Positions 50,664-60,024 of a stretch of DNA of 64,000 bases are shown here, in pieces. A program made the translations under genes and the position numbers. Source of the stretch: Synergistaceae bacterium (lineage in GTDB: Bacteria; Synergistota; Synergistia; Synergistales; Aminobacteriaceae); contig JAHDKT010000042.1 of assembly GCA_018436725.1 (NCBI GenBank), positions 112,874 to 176,873 of the forward strand, read 5' to 3'. Every line of letters begins with the position of its first letter. The first letter of the stretch is position 1. The notes beneath the pieces were generated by a model. The model did no database searches and was not told where the DNA came from. It was given only the letters and a program-made list of their open reading frames with translations.

Positions 50664-51474
50664 AGAAGAGATCAAATACAACACCACGATAGGTTCTCCC
50701 CTGTCGTCGCTGCTCCGTTCCCTCTATCTCCATGGCGTGGAACAATGCGCCCTAGCAAGCGACGAAGGGTACTCCGTATATTCGAAAGACCAGATAGTTT
50801 CGCTTCTTGAGCGAGGCAACGCGGATACGAAGGTCTCCGACGCTATAGCGCTGCTCTCTTCGAATACTTTTTCGGGCGTCTTGGAGAAACGTCTTTTGGA
50901 ACCTTTAACCCCTGTGCTTCTGGTCACAGACACAGGGGTCGAGGTTGTTCCCGCCGGGAAAATTTCTCATCCGCGGTCTCGGGAAGCTGATGCGACGCCT
51001 CCCGAGGATAGAACTCCTGCCTTTCCATCATGGTGGGAGATACCGCTTCCGCTCGCCGACTGTACCGGAAAACACCCTCTTCTGAACTCTTCCGCCGAGG
51101 AACTGCTCGGGGGCTTCATTCTTCCGTCTTTCCCCCGAAGGAAACGGCATCCCGGTGAATTTCTGCTTGAACTGCAGGAAAAGAACGGAAAGAAAGGGAA
51201 GAGGATATGCCGGCAATATCTGTTCACGGAGGTGGCCTATCCCGTCTTTCTGATTCAGGATGTTACGGAGGACCTCCGTAATGCCGAACGGATGGCGTGG
51301 ATGGCCTCCATCGGACAAGCGTTCATCTCGGACCTCAAGTGCAAAGGCAAGACGGTACGGCAGATCCGCTCGCCCGAATGTTCCGTAGAAGAGGAGAGCG
51401 GAACGCACTTAGCATGCATCTGGGAGGAGAAGCTCCTTGGATACATTTGTATCGACGAAGGCTCTTCCGAGTGA
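50647..51474 (+). CDS. Hypothetical protein, unrecognised family
   Basis: A 275-residue soluble protein that I do not recognise. An N-terminal region (1-125) with CALASDEGYSVYSKDQIVSLL and PVLLVTDTGVEVVPAGK has alternating beta and helix character that could be CBS-like. A Pro/charged linker follows, then SWWEIPLPLADCTGKHPLLN near 140 and IRQ-YLFTEVAYPVFLIQDVTEDLRN near 200-220, reminiscent of a PAS-type sensor module. GGAGGGAGAG precedes the ATG at 50647; it overlaps ftsY by 17 bases and the next gene by 38, so it is clearly translated with the operon. Function unknown. Confidence 0.75.
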   Translation: MADENKEEIKYNTTIGSPLSSLLRSLYLHGVEQCALASDEGYSVYSKDQIVSLLERGNADTKVSDAIALLSSNTFSGVLEKRLLEPLTPVLLVTDTGVEVVPAGKISHPRSREADATPPEDRTPAFPSWWEIPLPLADCTGKHPLLNSSAEELLGGFILPSFPRRKRHPGEFLLELQEKNGKKGKRICRQYLFTEVAYPVFLIQDVTEDLRNAERMAWMASIGQAFISDLKCKGKTVRQIRSPECSVEEESGTHLACIWEEKLLGYICIDEGSSE

Positions 51475-52006
51475 TATCAAAGGTTTCATCTACCCGGTGA
51501 AATTGATCGCCGGGGTTCTGTACCCGGACGAGACGCTCTGGATGTGGGCAAAAAAAGAACTTGCGTCGCTCTGGGGGCCACCGGAAGAAGAAAGCGAACC
51601 TTCACTTTTTTCGTCGCTCACGGAGTACTACGCGGACATCGCCCCCGTTCTCTACCGTCGTTTCCTCTCGTTTGCAGGGCTTCGGGATGCGGCAGACCTG
51701 CCGGATTGGAAAAAATCAGGGTGTCTCATCGAGAACAGGAGCGGTTGCCCGCGAAAAGTGAATATCGATCCCGGATATGTAAACGGTGCGAGGCTCGTTC
51801 TCGCTTCGACCAAGGATCATGCGCACAGAGTTTATATAGGCAGGGGTATCCACGCCGAGGTAACGCTGCGCTACAGAGGTAAACGATGGACTCCCTTCGA
51901 CTACACATTTCCGGATTTTGCGGATGGACGCTACAACCTGTTTCTCTCCCACGTCAGGAAGAGATGGCTGGTTGAAATGGCTGCGAGGAGGCTTCCGAAT
52001 GATTGA
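51437..52006 (+). CDS. DUF4416 family protein
   Basis: 189 residues. VKLIAGVLYPDETLWMWAKKEL, SFSLTEYYADIAPVLYRRFLSF-like and NIDPGYVNGARLVLASTKDHAH followed by RVYIGRGIHAEVTLRYRGKRW are features of DUF4416, a family of unknown function in anaerobes and thermophiles. TTG at 51437, seven bases after GGAGGAG, within the end of the previous gene. It overlaps purB by eight bases, linking it to purine synthesis genes by position only. Confidence 0.82.
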   Translation: MDTFVSTKALPSDIKGFIYPVKLIAGVLYPDETLWMWAKKELASLWGPPEEESEPSLFSSLTEYYADIAPVLYRRFLSFAGLRDAADLPDWKKSGCLIENRSGCPRKVNIDPGYVNGARLVLASTKDHAHRVYIGRGIHAEVTLRYRGKRWTPFDYTFPDFADGRYNLFLSHVRKRWLVEMAARRLPND

Positions 52007-53297
52007 ACGGTATTCAACAAAAGAGATGAACGCTCTCTGGAGCGAGGAAAATAAGTTTCGTACATGGCTCGAGGTCGAACTTGCGGTTTGCAAAGTCTGG
52101 AACGAGCGCGGTGTCATACCGTCCGAAGCGTACGACGAAATATGTACGAAAGCCGACTTCAACATCGAACGGATCAACGAGATTGAGGAACAGGTACAGC
52201 ACGACGTGATCGCCTTCGTCTCCGCCGTCGCAGAGAAAGTAGGTGCGAACGGACGCTACATTCATCTCGGCTTGACGAGCAGCGACGTAATCGACACGGC
52301 ATCCTCCCTTTCTCTCAAACGCTCCTTGGCGGTGGTGGACGAAAAAGTGCTGCATCTCATGTCCTCGGTGAAAAAACGGGCGGAGGAATTCAAGTACGCG
52401 CCGTGCGCCGGGAGAACGCACGGGATTCATGGAGAGCCGACGACCTTCGGTCTGAAGTTGCTGAACTGGTATCATCAGCTTCAGAGGGACCGTGAGCGCA
52501 TAGCCCTTGCAGCGGAGCAGATCAACTACGGAAAAATCTCAGGAGCGGTAGGCACATACGCGCACTGCGATCCCGATCTGGAAAAACGCGTCTGCGAAAC
52601 TCTCGGACTCCGTCCCGCACTCGTCTCTACCCAAATTTTGCAACGTGATCGTCATGCGAACATTCTGAACACTCTGGCCCTTCTCGGAAGCGCGCTCGAC
52701 CGTTTCGCGACCGAAATTCGACACCTTCAGAGAACCGAGGTTATGGAGGTGCTGGAGCCTTTCGGCGCACGCCAAAAAGGCTCGAGCGCCATGCCGCATA
52801 AGCGCAACCCCATAATCTGCGAACGTATCTCCGGCATGAGCAGACTTCTTCGGGGCTACGCACTCACAGGCATGGAAAACATCAACCTCTGGCATGAACG
52901 CGATATAAGCCACTCCTCGACGGAAAGAGTCGTTTGGCCGGATGCATTCCATGCGATCACATATATGCTGATGAAGATGAAGAACGTCGTGGAAAATATG
53001 CGTGTAGACACCTCAAAAATGAAAGAGAACCTTGAATTAACCCGCGGACTGGTGTACAGTCAACGTATCCTCCTTGAACTCGTCGAGCATTTCGGGATGC
53101 TTCGAGAGGAGGCGTACGCAATAGTCCAGGAAAACGCGATGAGATGCTGGCAGGAGAAAACGCCGTTCTACGACCTTCTCCTGAGCGATAGGCGTGTTTC
53201 CGCTTTGATATCTGAAGAACAGTTGCGCTCTTTTTTTGCACCGGAGTACTATTGCCGATGGGTCGAAGATGTATTCAACCGGTTCTCCGAGGATTAG
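51999..53297 (+). CDS. purB: Adenylosuccinate lyase
   Basis: PurB acts twice in purine synthesis (SAICAR and adenylosuccinate cleavage). The signature GSSAMPHKRNPI (about 262-273), TSSDVIDTASSL and the catalytic His in GRTHGIHGEPTTFG are present. The ATG at 51999 (after GAGGAGG) gives MIERYSTKEMNALWS, the family's usual start, and 432 residues. The last gene of the prfB-to-purB run. Confidence 0.96.
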   Translation: MIERYSTKEMNALWSEENKFRTWLEVELAVCKVWNERGVIPSEAYDEICTKADFNIERINEIEEQVQHDVIAFVSAVAEKVGANGRYIHLGLTSSDVIDTASSLSLKRSLAVVDEKVLHLMSSVKKRAEEFKYAPCAGRTHGIHGEPTTFGLKLLNWYHQLQRDRERIALAAEQINYGKISGAVGTYAHCDPDLEKRVCETLGLRPALVSTQILQRDRHANILNTLALLGSALDRFATEIRHLQRTEVMEVLEPFGARQKGSSAMPHKRNPIICERISGMSRLLRGYALTGMENINLWHERDISHSSTERVVWPDAFHAITYMLMKMKNVVENMRVDTSKMKENLELTRGLVYSQRILLELVEHFGMLREEAYAIVQENAMRCWQEKTPFYDLLLSDRRVSALISEEQLRSFFAPEYYCRWVEDVFNRFSED

Positions 53298-53321
53298 CGA
53301 CGGAACGACGTCCGAAAGAGA

Positions 53322-53343
53322 TACGTACGGCGCGCCGTACGTA
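53322..53343. repeat. Perfect 22-bp palindrome between purB and glpX
   Basis: TACGTACGGCG and its complement, with no spacer. It lies 25 bases after the purB stop and 87 bases before glpX. It has no U-tract, so an operator or RNA stem is as likely as a terminator. Confidence 0.6.
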
Positions 53344-53429
53344 GTGAAACGCAAGTCGACTTCATTTGCAGTTGTTCCCGGGTGAACGATTCGCCTTGTT
53401 CAAATACTGATTTCAAGGGGGACATCTCG

Positions 53430-54443
53430 ATGTGTGCTGCAGATATTTTTGCTGCTGACAGGAACCTCGCTCTCGAATTGGTACGGGCAACCGAAGCTGC
53501 GGCGATGGCTGCGGGAAGATGGATGGGACGCGGAGATAAAAACGCCGTCGACGGCGCGGCGGTCAACGCGCTTCGTTACATGATGAATACTGTTCCGATG
53601 TCCGGTATCGTCGTCATCGGCGAAGGAGAGAAAGATGAGGCTCCCATGCTCTTCAACGGGGAACAGCTTGGAGCGGAGGACGAACCGCAAATGGATATCG
53701 CCGTGGACCCCGTCGACGGCACGCGGCTTACTGCCCTCGGTCTGGCCGGAGCGATCAGCGTTGTCGCCCTCTCGGAAAGAGGGACTATGTTCAATCCGAA
53801 GAACATCTTTTATATGAACAAGCTGGTTACCGGCCCCGACGCCGCAGAGGTCATCGATATCAACCTCTCGCCGGAGGAGAATATCGCGCGCGTTGCGAAG
53901 GCGAAGAAAAAGGCTATGGACGACGTCACAGTCGTCGTGCTCGACCGGCCGCGGAACGACGAGATCAAGGAACACATCAGAAAGGCCGGCGCACGAATCA
54001 AGCTTATCCCGGACGGCGATATCGCGGGAGCGCTTCTTACGTGCAAAGACCAGGGAGGCGCGGACCTCCTGATGGGTATCGGCGGATCGCCCGAAGCCGT
54101 CATCACCGCGTGCGCGATCAAGTGCCTTGACGGAAACATGCAATGTAAACTCTGGGCGCGCAACGAAAGCGATGCGGAAGAGAGCCGGAAAAGAGGACTC
54201 GATCTCGATCAAGTGCTGACCATCCACGATCTTGTACAGGGAGACAACATCTTCTTCGCCGCGACCGGCGTCACCGACGGCGCATTCTTGCAAGGCGTAC
54301 GCTACGAGGGACGCCAGATACGCACCAGCTCCATGGTCATGCGCTCCAAGAGCGGTACTATCCGTTTTGTCGACAGCATCCACGTGCCCAAGAAGCTCTC
54401 GGAGCTTTCGAAAGTTAGCGGAATAGACTACAGCACAGTCTGA
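53430..54443 (+). CDS. glpX: Fructose-1,6-bisphosphatase class II (GlpX)
   Basis: GlpX dephosphorylates fructose-1,6-bisphosphate in gluconeogenesis. IGEGEKDEAPML (about 66-77), AVDPVDGTRL (about 93-102) and GIGGSPEAVITACAIK are the metal and substrate motifs. The ATG at 53430 is preferred, eight bases after AAGGGGGA; the frame opens earlier without a site. 337 residues. It ends 78 bases before convergent hypF. Confidence 0.95.
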   Translation: MCAADIFAADRNLALELVRATEAAAMAAGRWMGRGDKNAVDGAAVNALRYMMNTVPMSGIVVIGEGEKDEAPMLFNGEQLGAEDEPQMDIAVDPVDGTRLTALGLAGAISVVALSERGTMFNPKNIFYMNKLVTGPDAAEVIDINLSPEENIARVAKAKKKAMDDVTVVVLDRPRNDEIKEHIRKAGARIKLIPDGDIAGALLTCKDQGGADLLMGIGGSPEAVITACAIKCLDGNMQCKLWARNESDAEESRKRGLDLDQVLTIHDLVQGDNIFFAATGVTDGAFLQGVRYEGRQIRTSSMVMRSKSGTIRFVDSIHVPKKLSELSKVSGIDYSTV

Positions 54444-54457
54444 TTTCGAACCGCACA

Positions 54458-54513
54458 CCAGCTGCGCGGGAGTCCGCAGGCCTTCGTCGAACTGCGGACT
54501 CCCGCGCAGCTGG
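54458..54513. terminator. 22-bp perfect inverted repeat between convergent glpX and hypF
   Basis: Left arm 54458-54479 and right arm 54492-54513 are exact complements (starting CCAGCTGCGCGGGAG), with a 12-base loop. Its location between two convergent stop codons suggests bidirectional termination, but neither side has a T-run. Confidence 0.65.
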
Positions 54514-54521
54514 TTCGGAGA

Positions 54522-56822
54522 CTAAGCCTCGGGATGATGCGAGGTTGCCGCGACCACGGTCTGTCCTGCGGAGACGCACTCGTCGTTCGGCGGAAGGAAA
54601 GTGTGGAGCAGAGGTTCTACCCCTTGCTTTCGCAGGAGGATGGAAGTCGTTGCAACAAGCCGTCTATTCTGCCAGACTCCCCCGGAAAGCGCCGCAAAAC
54701 GGATCCCTTTTTCTTTTCGCAGCGTGCCGCATATTTTCGCCACGGCATCCGCCAAGCCGCCGTGGATACCTCCGGCAATTTCGGGAACGGACAAAGTATG
54801 TTTCGAGTCGAGGATCCAACGGATTGCGGGTCGCCAATCAATCAGAAAACGCCCTTCGCGCCGGTCGATTGTAAAAGGGGCCTTGAGCGTCCCGGTAGCC
54901 AACGCTTCCAGATTCATAGCAGCCTGTCCGTCGAATGTAACGACGTCCCCGCAGCCCAGCAATGCCGCGGCAGCATCGAAAAAACGTCCGCACGACGTCG
55001 TCTTCGGCGAAAAAGGGAGTATGTCAAGAACCATGCGCGCCTTCCTGGCATGGACACTCCAGAGATTTTCAGCCATTGACGCGGCCGTTTCCTTCCCGTA
55101 CACATCATGAAGAAGGCCAAGGGCGTATCGCCAAGGCTCCATGACCGCAGCGTCCCCCCCCGGAAGACGGGACGGAAGGAAGTTGCCTATACGCTCATAA
55201 CTCGACCTGTCGCCGAGAAAGATCTCTCCTCCCCAGACTGTTCCGTCCTCGCCGTATCCTGTGCCGTCGAAAAGTATGCCCGCCGAAGTCTCTTCGACGT
55301 TGTTTTCGAAAAGACACGCGGCGAAGTGCGCATGATGATGCTGCACGGGCACGGCCGACGCACCGAATGTTTCCGCGACCCTCTTCGCTATCTGCGTGGA
55401 GAGATACTGAGGATGCATATCATAAGCAACCTTCTTCGGTTTCAGTTCGTAGAGGCTGACGAAATGTTCCAGCGCTCTGTTGTAATACGCGACGGTATCT
55501 CGCTGTTTCATATCTCCAAGATACTGGCCGGGGAGCAGCACGTCGTTCCTGGAAAAACAAAAACTCCCTTTCATCTCCGCCCCTGCTCCGAAGACAACGT
55601 TGTCGTCATGGCGGAAGAACGGCATTGGAAGAGGCGTATACCCTCTTCCTCGACGCATAAGGAAAAAAGAGCGTCCAAGAGGCATCGCGACGGAGTCGTC
55701 GACCGGCATCTGAATATCGCGGTTCGACAGAAGGAAAAAATCCGCTATCGACGAAAGAGAAGCAAGCGCCGTCTCGTTGTCGGAAACGATCGGGGCATCG
55801 GAAAAGTTCGCGCTGGTCATAATGAGCGCTCTTTTCCCATCAAGCAGCAGATGGTGCAGCGGAGTGTACGGAAGCATGATTCCAAGCGTCCGCTGCCCTG
55901 GAGCGACAAGCGGGGACACACTGCCTTTCTCCGCAGTGCTTTGGTTTTTTCGAACGCAGCAGAGGACGATGGGGCTCGCCGGAGAAGTCATAAGCTTTTT
56001 GGCGACCTCGGGAACGTAGACAAGTTTCTCCGCTTCGGCAAGCGACGACGCCATCAGTGCGAACGGTTTATGCAATCTTCGCTTCCGTTGTCGTAAGAGC
56101 GCGACCGTCTCTTCCCGGAAGGGAGTACAAGCTATATGAAACCCGCCGATACCTTTGATTGCAAGGATCTTTCCTTCGTCGAGCAGAGTGGAGCATAAGC
56201 GGACGGCCGAATCTCCTCTCGCCTTCTCGACGCCGGTTGCGTCCGTCAGCCAGACCTCCGGACCGCACACAGGACATGCATTCGGTTCCGCATGAAAACG
56301 CCTGTGCGACGGATCCGTATACTCTCTCCCGCACTCCGGACACATAGTGAACGAACCCATCGTCGTCATGGGGCGATCATAAGGAAGTTCGCGTATAATA
56401 GAGTAGCGCGGTCCGCAATCGGTGCAGTTGATGAAAGGGTAGCGGTACCTGCGATCCGCCGGATCCTTCATCTCCGCAAGGCAGTTCGCGCATACGGCGA
56501 GATCGGCCGGAATAAGAGCGGTCTGGCGCGTCTCTTTCCGGCTCTCCAATATTTCGAAACATAGGGGAGCGGAAGGAGACTCCCGTCTCTCGTCGAGAAT
56601 TCTAACGGAGCTGATAAACGACGCCGGGGGATTCTCCCGTACAAGCCGGAAGAGAAAGTTGTCGAGACTCTCCTCCTCGCCGTGAAGCTCCATCTCGACG
56701 CCGTGCGATGTGTTCAGCGCAAAGCCGGTGATGTTCTCGGAATGCGCAAGACGTACGCAGAAAGGGCGGAACCCGACGCCCTGAACTATACCCGATACCA
56801 GAATCCGTGTTTGAAAAAACAT
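54522..56822 (-). CDS. hypF: Carbamoyltransferase HypF (hydrogenase maturation)
   Basis: HypF makes the carbamoyl group that becomes the cyanide ligands of NiFe hydrogenases. Domains in order: acylphosphatase (VSGIVQGVGFRPF near residues 10-22), two zinc fingers (CANC/CTDCG and CPECG/CPVCG, about 110-190), YrdC-like domain (KGIGGFHIAC near 225) and Kae1-like domain with VQHHHAHFAA (about 480). The start is ATG at 56822, eight bases after GGAGG; 766 residues. No other hyp or hydrogenase genes lie in this window, so the client enzyme is elsewhere. Confidence 0.95.
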   Translation of the reverse strand: MFFQTRILVSGIVQGVGFRPFCVRLAHSENITGFALNTSHGVEMELHGEEESLDNFLFRLVRENPPASFISSVRILDERRESPSAPLCFEILESRKETRQTALIPADLAVCANCLAEMKDPADRRYRYPFINCTDCGPRYSIIRELPYDRPMTTMGSFTMCPECGREYTDPSHRRFHAEPNACPVCGPEVWLTDATGVEKARGDSAVRLCSTLLDEGKILAIKGIGGFHIACTPFREETVALLRQRKRRLHKPFALMASSLAEAEKLVYVPEVAKKLMTSPASPIVLCCVRKNQSTAEKGSVSPLVAPGQRTLGIMLPYTPLHHLLLDGKRALIMTSANFSDAPIVSDNETALASLSSIADFFLLSNRDIQMPVDDSVAMPLGRSFFLMRRGRGYTPLPMPFFRHDDNVVFGAGAEMKGSFCFSRNDVLLPGQYLGDMKQRDTVAYYNRALEHFVSLYELKPKKVAYDMHPQYLSTQIAKRVAETFGASAVPVQHHHAHFAACLFENNVEETSAGILFDGTGYGEDGTVWGGEIFLGDRSSYERIGNFLPSRLPGGDAAVMEPWRYALGLLHDVYGKETAASMAENLWSVHARKARMVLDILPFSPKTTSCGRFFDAAAALLGCGDVVTFDGQAAMNLEALATGTLKAPFTIDRREGRFLIDWRPAIRWILDSKHTLSVPEIAGGIHGGLADAVAKICGTLRKEKGIRFAALSGGVWQNRRLVATTSILLRKQGVEPLLHTFLPPNDECVSAGQTVVAATSHHPEA

Positions 56823-56868
56823 TGACAAACCTCCGTTCTGAAGGCATTGTAATGCATACGGAGGGAAA

Positions 56869-57426
56869 ATGCATAGATGGGACGGGGGTGAAGATGCAGT
56901 GCCGATACTTGAATCCGCTTTTATCCATGTGTACATGGGACACGGTAAAGGGAAAACCACAAGCGCGCTCGGCATGGTGCTTCGCATGGCCGGATGCGGC
57001 GGGAAATCCGCCGTCGTTCAATTTATGAAAGGGTGGCCGTACAGCGAAGCCAAAGGGCTCGCGTTTCTCCCGGGAGTCACTCTTATCCAGACGGGGAGAC
57101 CGGACTATGTCTATCCCGACAAGATAATCCCCGAAGACCGCAGCGAAGCTGAACGGGGCCTCGCCGCTGCAAGGAACGCCGTGCTTTCGGGGAAGTTCGA
57201 TCTCGTGATCCTCGATGAACTGAACGTCGCGCTCTCATTCGGACTCGTTCCGCTTGCTCCTGTACTTGATCTTATCGAATTCAGGCCTTCCCACGTTGAA
57301 CTAGTATTCACCGGGAGAAATCCGCCACAGGAGCTTATCGACAAGGCCGACCTCGTCACGGAAATGGTCGAAATCCGTCACCAGTACCAAAAAGGCGTTC
57401 TCGCACGCAAGGGGATCGATTGCTGA
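56869..57426 (+). CDS. cobO: Cob(I)yrinic acid a,c-diamide adenosyltransferase (CobO/BtuR family)
   Basis: Adenosylates corrinoids. The P-loop GHGKGKTTSALG lies near residues 24-35, with VVQFMKGW, LAAARNAVLSGKFDLVILDELNVAL, and RNPPQELIDKADLVTEM typical of the family. Two starts are possible: ATG at 56869 (CGGAGGG three bases before) or GTG at 56899 (behind GGGGGTGAAG), which would shorten it by ten residues. It diverges from hypF with 46 bases between starts. Confidence 0.92.
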   Translation: MHRWDGGEDAVPILESAFIHVYMGHGKGKTTSALGMVLRMAGCGGKSAVVQFMKGWPYSEAKGLAFLPGVTLIQTGRPDYVYPDKIIPEDRSEAERGLAAARNAVLSGKFDLVILDELNVALSFGLVPLAPVLDLIEFRPSHVELVFTGRNPPQELIDKADLVTEMVEIRHQYQKGVLARKGIDC

Positions 57427-57446
57427 GGAAAATCAACTTTTTCCTC
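57425..57446 (+). other. A/T-rich hairpin at the cobO stop
   Basis: GAGGAAAA (57425-57432) and TTTTCCTC (57439-57446) overlap the cobO stop codon. A weak terminator is possible, but no U-tract follows beyond the stem. Confidence 0.3.
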
Positions 57447-57531
57447 TCAAAGAGCGGGTAGCTATTCATCTTCCGTGCGTTACAAAAAATGCACACAAAC
57501 AACGACATCGATATTTCTGGAGGTAGCTTCC

Positions 57532-60024
57532 ATGACGAAAGCAACGACGAACTCCTCCCGCAAGGGCCAAAAAAATCCCGCCGGGAGCGCTCGAAACAAA
57601 TCGCTTACATTCGGACAGCTTCGAAAAAAAACCGACGCCGCCTCTCTCGGCATCTCGACGACAAACGACATCGCTCCGCTGGATGAGTTCCTCGGCCAGA
57701 AACGCGCAGTGTCCGCCATATCATTCGGCCTTGAGGTCGAGAGCAAGGGGTACAATATAGTCGTGCTGGGAAATCCGGGAAGCGGAAGAACCACCTACGC
57801 TCTTGAACGGCTTCGAGCTGCTGCACGCAAGCGGACGCCGCCCGATGACTGGGTCTATGTATACAACTTTGACGACCCTGGGCAGCCGCTCGCAATCAGT
57901 CTCCCCGCAGGCAAAGGCAAAGAAATGGGCACCGCATTCGACGAGATGATCGAAGAATTAAAAACGGCGATAAACAAGGCGTTCGAAAAAAGCCAGTATG
58001 AAGACGCCAAGGCCCAGCTCGTCAAGGAGTTTCAGGAAGAAGTAAATCAGCTTATGGAAGAGGTCAAAGCATGGGCTGCGGAAAACGGTTTTTCTCTGAA
58101 AAGAACTCCGCAGGGGTTCGTCAACATCCCCTTGACTGAGGAGGAATCGGAGACCGGGGAAAAAACGAAGCGCGAGATCCAACAAGAGGAGTTTGAAGCC
58201 CTTTCCGAAGAGGAGCAGAAGCGTCTCCAGAAAAAATCGGAGGAGGTATCACAGAAGACGCTGGAAACACTCCGGAAGATACGGGATCTTGAAAAAGGGC
58301 TGAAAGAGCGTATTGTTAAACTTGAGGCGGAGATATGCCGCAACGCGATCATGCCCTATCTCTCCGACATAAAGGAAAAGTTCGGAACGAGCGGCGATTC
58401 CGACGACGAAAAACATTCTCCGAACAACGATGTTCTCGGTCGATGGATAGACGCGCTCGCCGAAGATATCATCGACAACTTCGGGATGTTCGTGGCTGCT
58501 GTGAAAGACGAGAACGCCGATATCGACTTTACTCGCTACACTGTAAACGTCTTCGTATGCAACGATCCGGAGAACGGCGCACCCGTTATCTGGGAGACGA
58601 ACCCGACATACTACAACCTCTCCGGCAAAGTCGAGTACGAAAGTCGTCAGGGATACCTCTACACAGACTTCAAGAAGATAGTACCCGGCGCCTTCCAGAA
58701 GGCGAACGGAGGATTCCTCGTCCTCGACGCCGAGAAAGTCCTTCTCAACTTCATGTCCTGGGAGGCGTTGAAACGAATTCTCCGCACCGGCGAGGCGACG
58801 ATCGAGAATCTGGGAGAGCAGTACGGCGCCGTTCCCGTCTCTTCTCTGCGACCGCAGCCCATACCGATAAATATGAAGGTCGTGATGGTGGGAACGCCCT
58901 TCCTCCATGCGCTGCTGCAGTACTATGATCCGGAATTCCAGAAGATGTTCAAAATCAAAGCGGACTTCGATACGGACATGGAACGAACTCCGGAAACTGA
59001 AAAGCAGATGGCGCAGTTCATCGCCACCTGCCTGAAGCGCGAGAACGGGCTCCCCTTCGACGCATCCGGAGTCGCGGAAGTCATCGACTGCTCGTCAAGA
59101 CTCGCAGATGATCAGGAGCGGATTTCTACCGAGTTCAATAAAATCACGGAGATCGTCGTGGAATCGACCGCGTGGGCGAAGGCGGAAAAATCGGACACCG
59201 TACGCCGGGAACATGTTCAACGGGCGATTAAAGAGAAGCGCTTCCGCTCGGACTTGATCCAGGAGAAAATTGCGAGGGCCTATCAGGACGGTCTGGTCCG
59301 GATCGATACTTCCGGCGAGATGGTCGGTCAGATCAACGGCCTTTCCGTCATCGATTTAATGGACTATCGCTTCGGACACCCATCCAGGATTACGGCCAAC
59401 GTCTTCATGGGCCAGGAGGGCGTCGTCAACATCGAAAGAGAGGTCAAACTGACCGGTCCCATTCATAACAAGGGGCTTCTGATACTTACTAGCTACATGG
59501 GAAGGAAGTATGCTCAGGATATGCCGCTCTCCCTCTCGGCCAAGCTGACCTTCGAACAGATGTACGGAGGAATCGACGGAGACAGCGCCTCGTCCACCGA
59601 ACTCTACTGCCTCCTCTCGGCCCTGTCCGAAGTTCCCCTCAAACAGGGAATAGCGGTCACCGGCTCGGTCGATCAGTTCGGGAACATCCAGCCCATCGGA
59701 GGAGTGAACGAAAAGATAGAAGGATTCTTCGAGTACTGCCGCTACCGAGGCCTCACCGGAGAACAGGGCGTACTCATTCCGATACAGAACACACGTCATC
59801 TCATGCTCGACGAATCGGTGCTCGATGCAGTACGGGACGACAAGTTCTTTATCCGGGCCGTTTCAACCATCGACGAGGGTATTGAGGCGCTCACCGGCGT
59901 TTCCGCAGAATCGATTCATCGAAAAGTGAAGAACAAACTAAAAAAATGGGCCAAGAAAGCGGAGAAACTCAAAAAGGGTAAAGACTCCGCTACGGACGTG
60001 GAAGATGGCTCCGAAGAAGAGTGA
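57532..60024 (+). CDS. Lon-like ATP-dependent protease (AAA_32 / S16 type)
   Basis: An 830-residue protein. The N-terminal AAA part has VVLGNPGSGRTTYALERL (about 77-94), where the usual Walker A Lys is Arg; a long coiled-coil insertion rich in Glu and Lys (about 125-300) follows. The C-terminal S16 peptidase domain has Ser685 in DGDSASSTELYC and Lys728 in GGVNEKIEGF, 43 residues apart as in classical Lon. This resembles the LonB/LonC-like bacterial proteins with PF13654 rather than true Lon. Start at ATG 57532, after GGAGGT. nth overlaps its end by 20 bases. Confidence 0.9.
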   Translation: MTKATTNSSRKGQKNPAGSARNKSLTFGQLRKKTDAASLGISTTNDIAPLDEFLGQKRAVSAISFGLEVESKGYNIVVLGNPGSGRTTYALERLRAAARKRTPPDDWVYVYNFDDPGQPLAISLPAGKGKEMGTAFDEMIEELKTAINKAFEKSQYEDAKAQLVKEFQEEVNQLMEEVKAWAAENGFSLKRTPQGFVNIPLTEEESETGEKTKREIQQEEFEALSEEEQKRLQKKSEEVSQKTLETLRKIRDLEKGLKERIVKLEAEICRNAIMPYLSDIKEKFGTSGDSDDEKHSPNNDVLGRWIDALAEDIIDNFGMFVAAVKDENADIDFTRYTVNVFVCNDPENGAPVIWETNPTYYNLSGKVEYESRQGYLYTDFKKIVPGAFQKANGGFLVLDAEKVLLNFMSWEALKRILRTGEATIENLGEQYGAVPVSSLRPQPIPINMKVVMVGTPFLHALLQYYDPEFQKMFKIKADFDTDMERTPETEKQMAQFIATCLKRENGLPFDASGVAEVIDCSSRLADDQERISTEFNKITEIVVESTAWAKAEKSDTVRREHVQRAIKEKRFRSDLIQEKIARAYQDGLVRIDTSGEMVGQINGLSVIDLMDYRFGHPSRITANVFMGQEGVVNIEREVKLTGPIHNKGLLILTSYMGRKYAQDMPLSLSAKLTFEQMYGGIDGDSASSTELYCLLSALSEVPLKQGIAVTGSVDQFGNIQPIGGVNEKIEGFFEYCRYRGLTGEQGVLIPIQNTRHLMLDESVLDAVRDDKFFIRAVSTIDEGIEALTGVSAESIHRKVKNKLKKWAKKAEKLKKGKDSATDVEDGSEEE

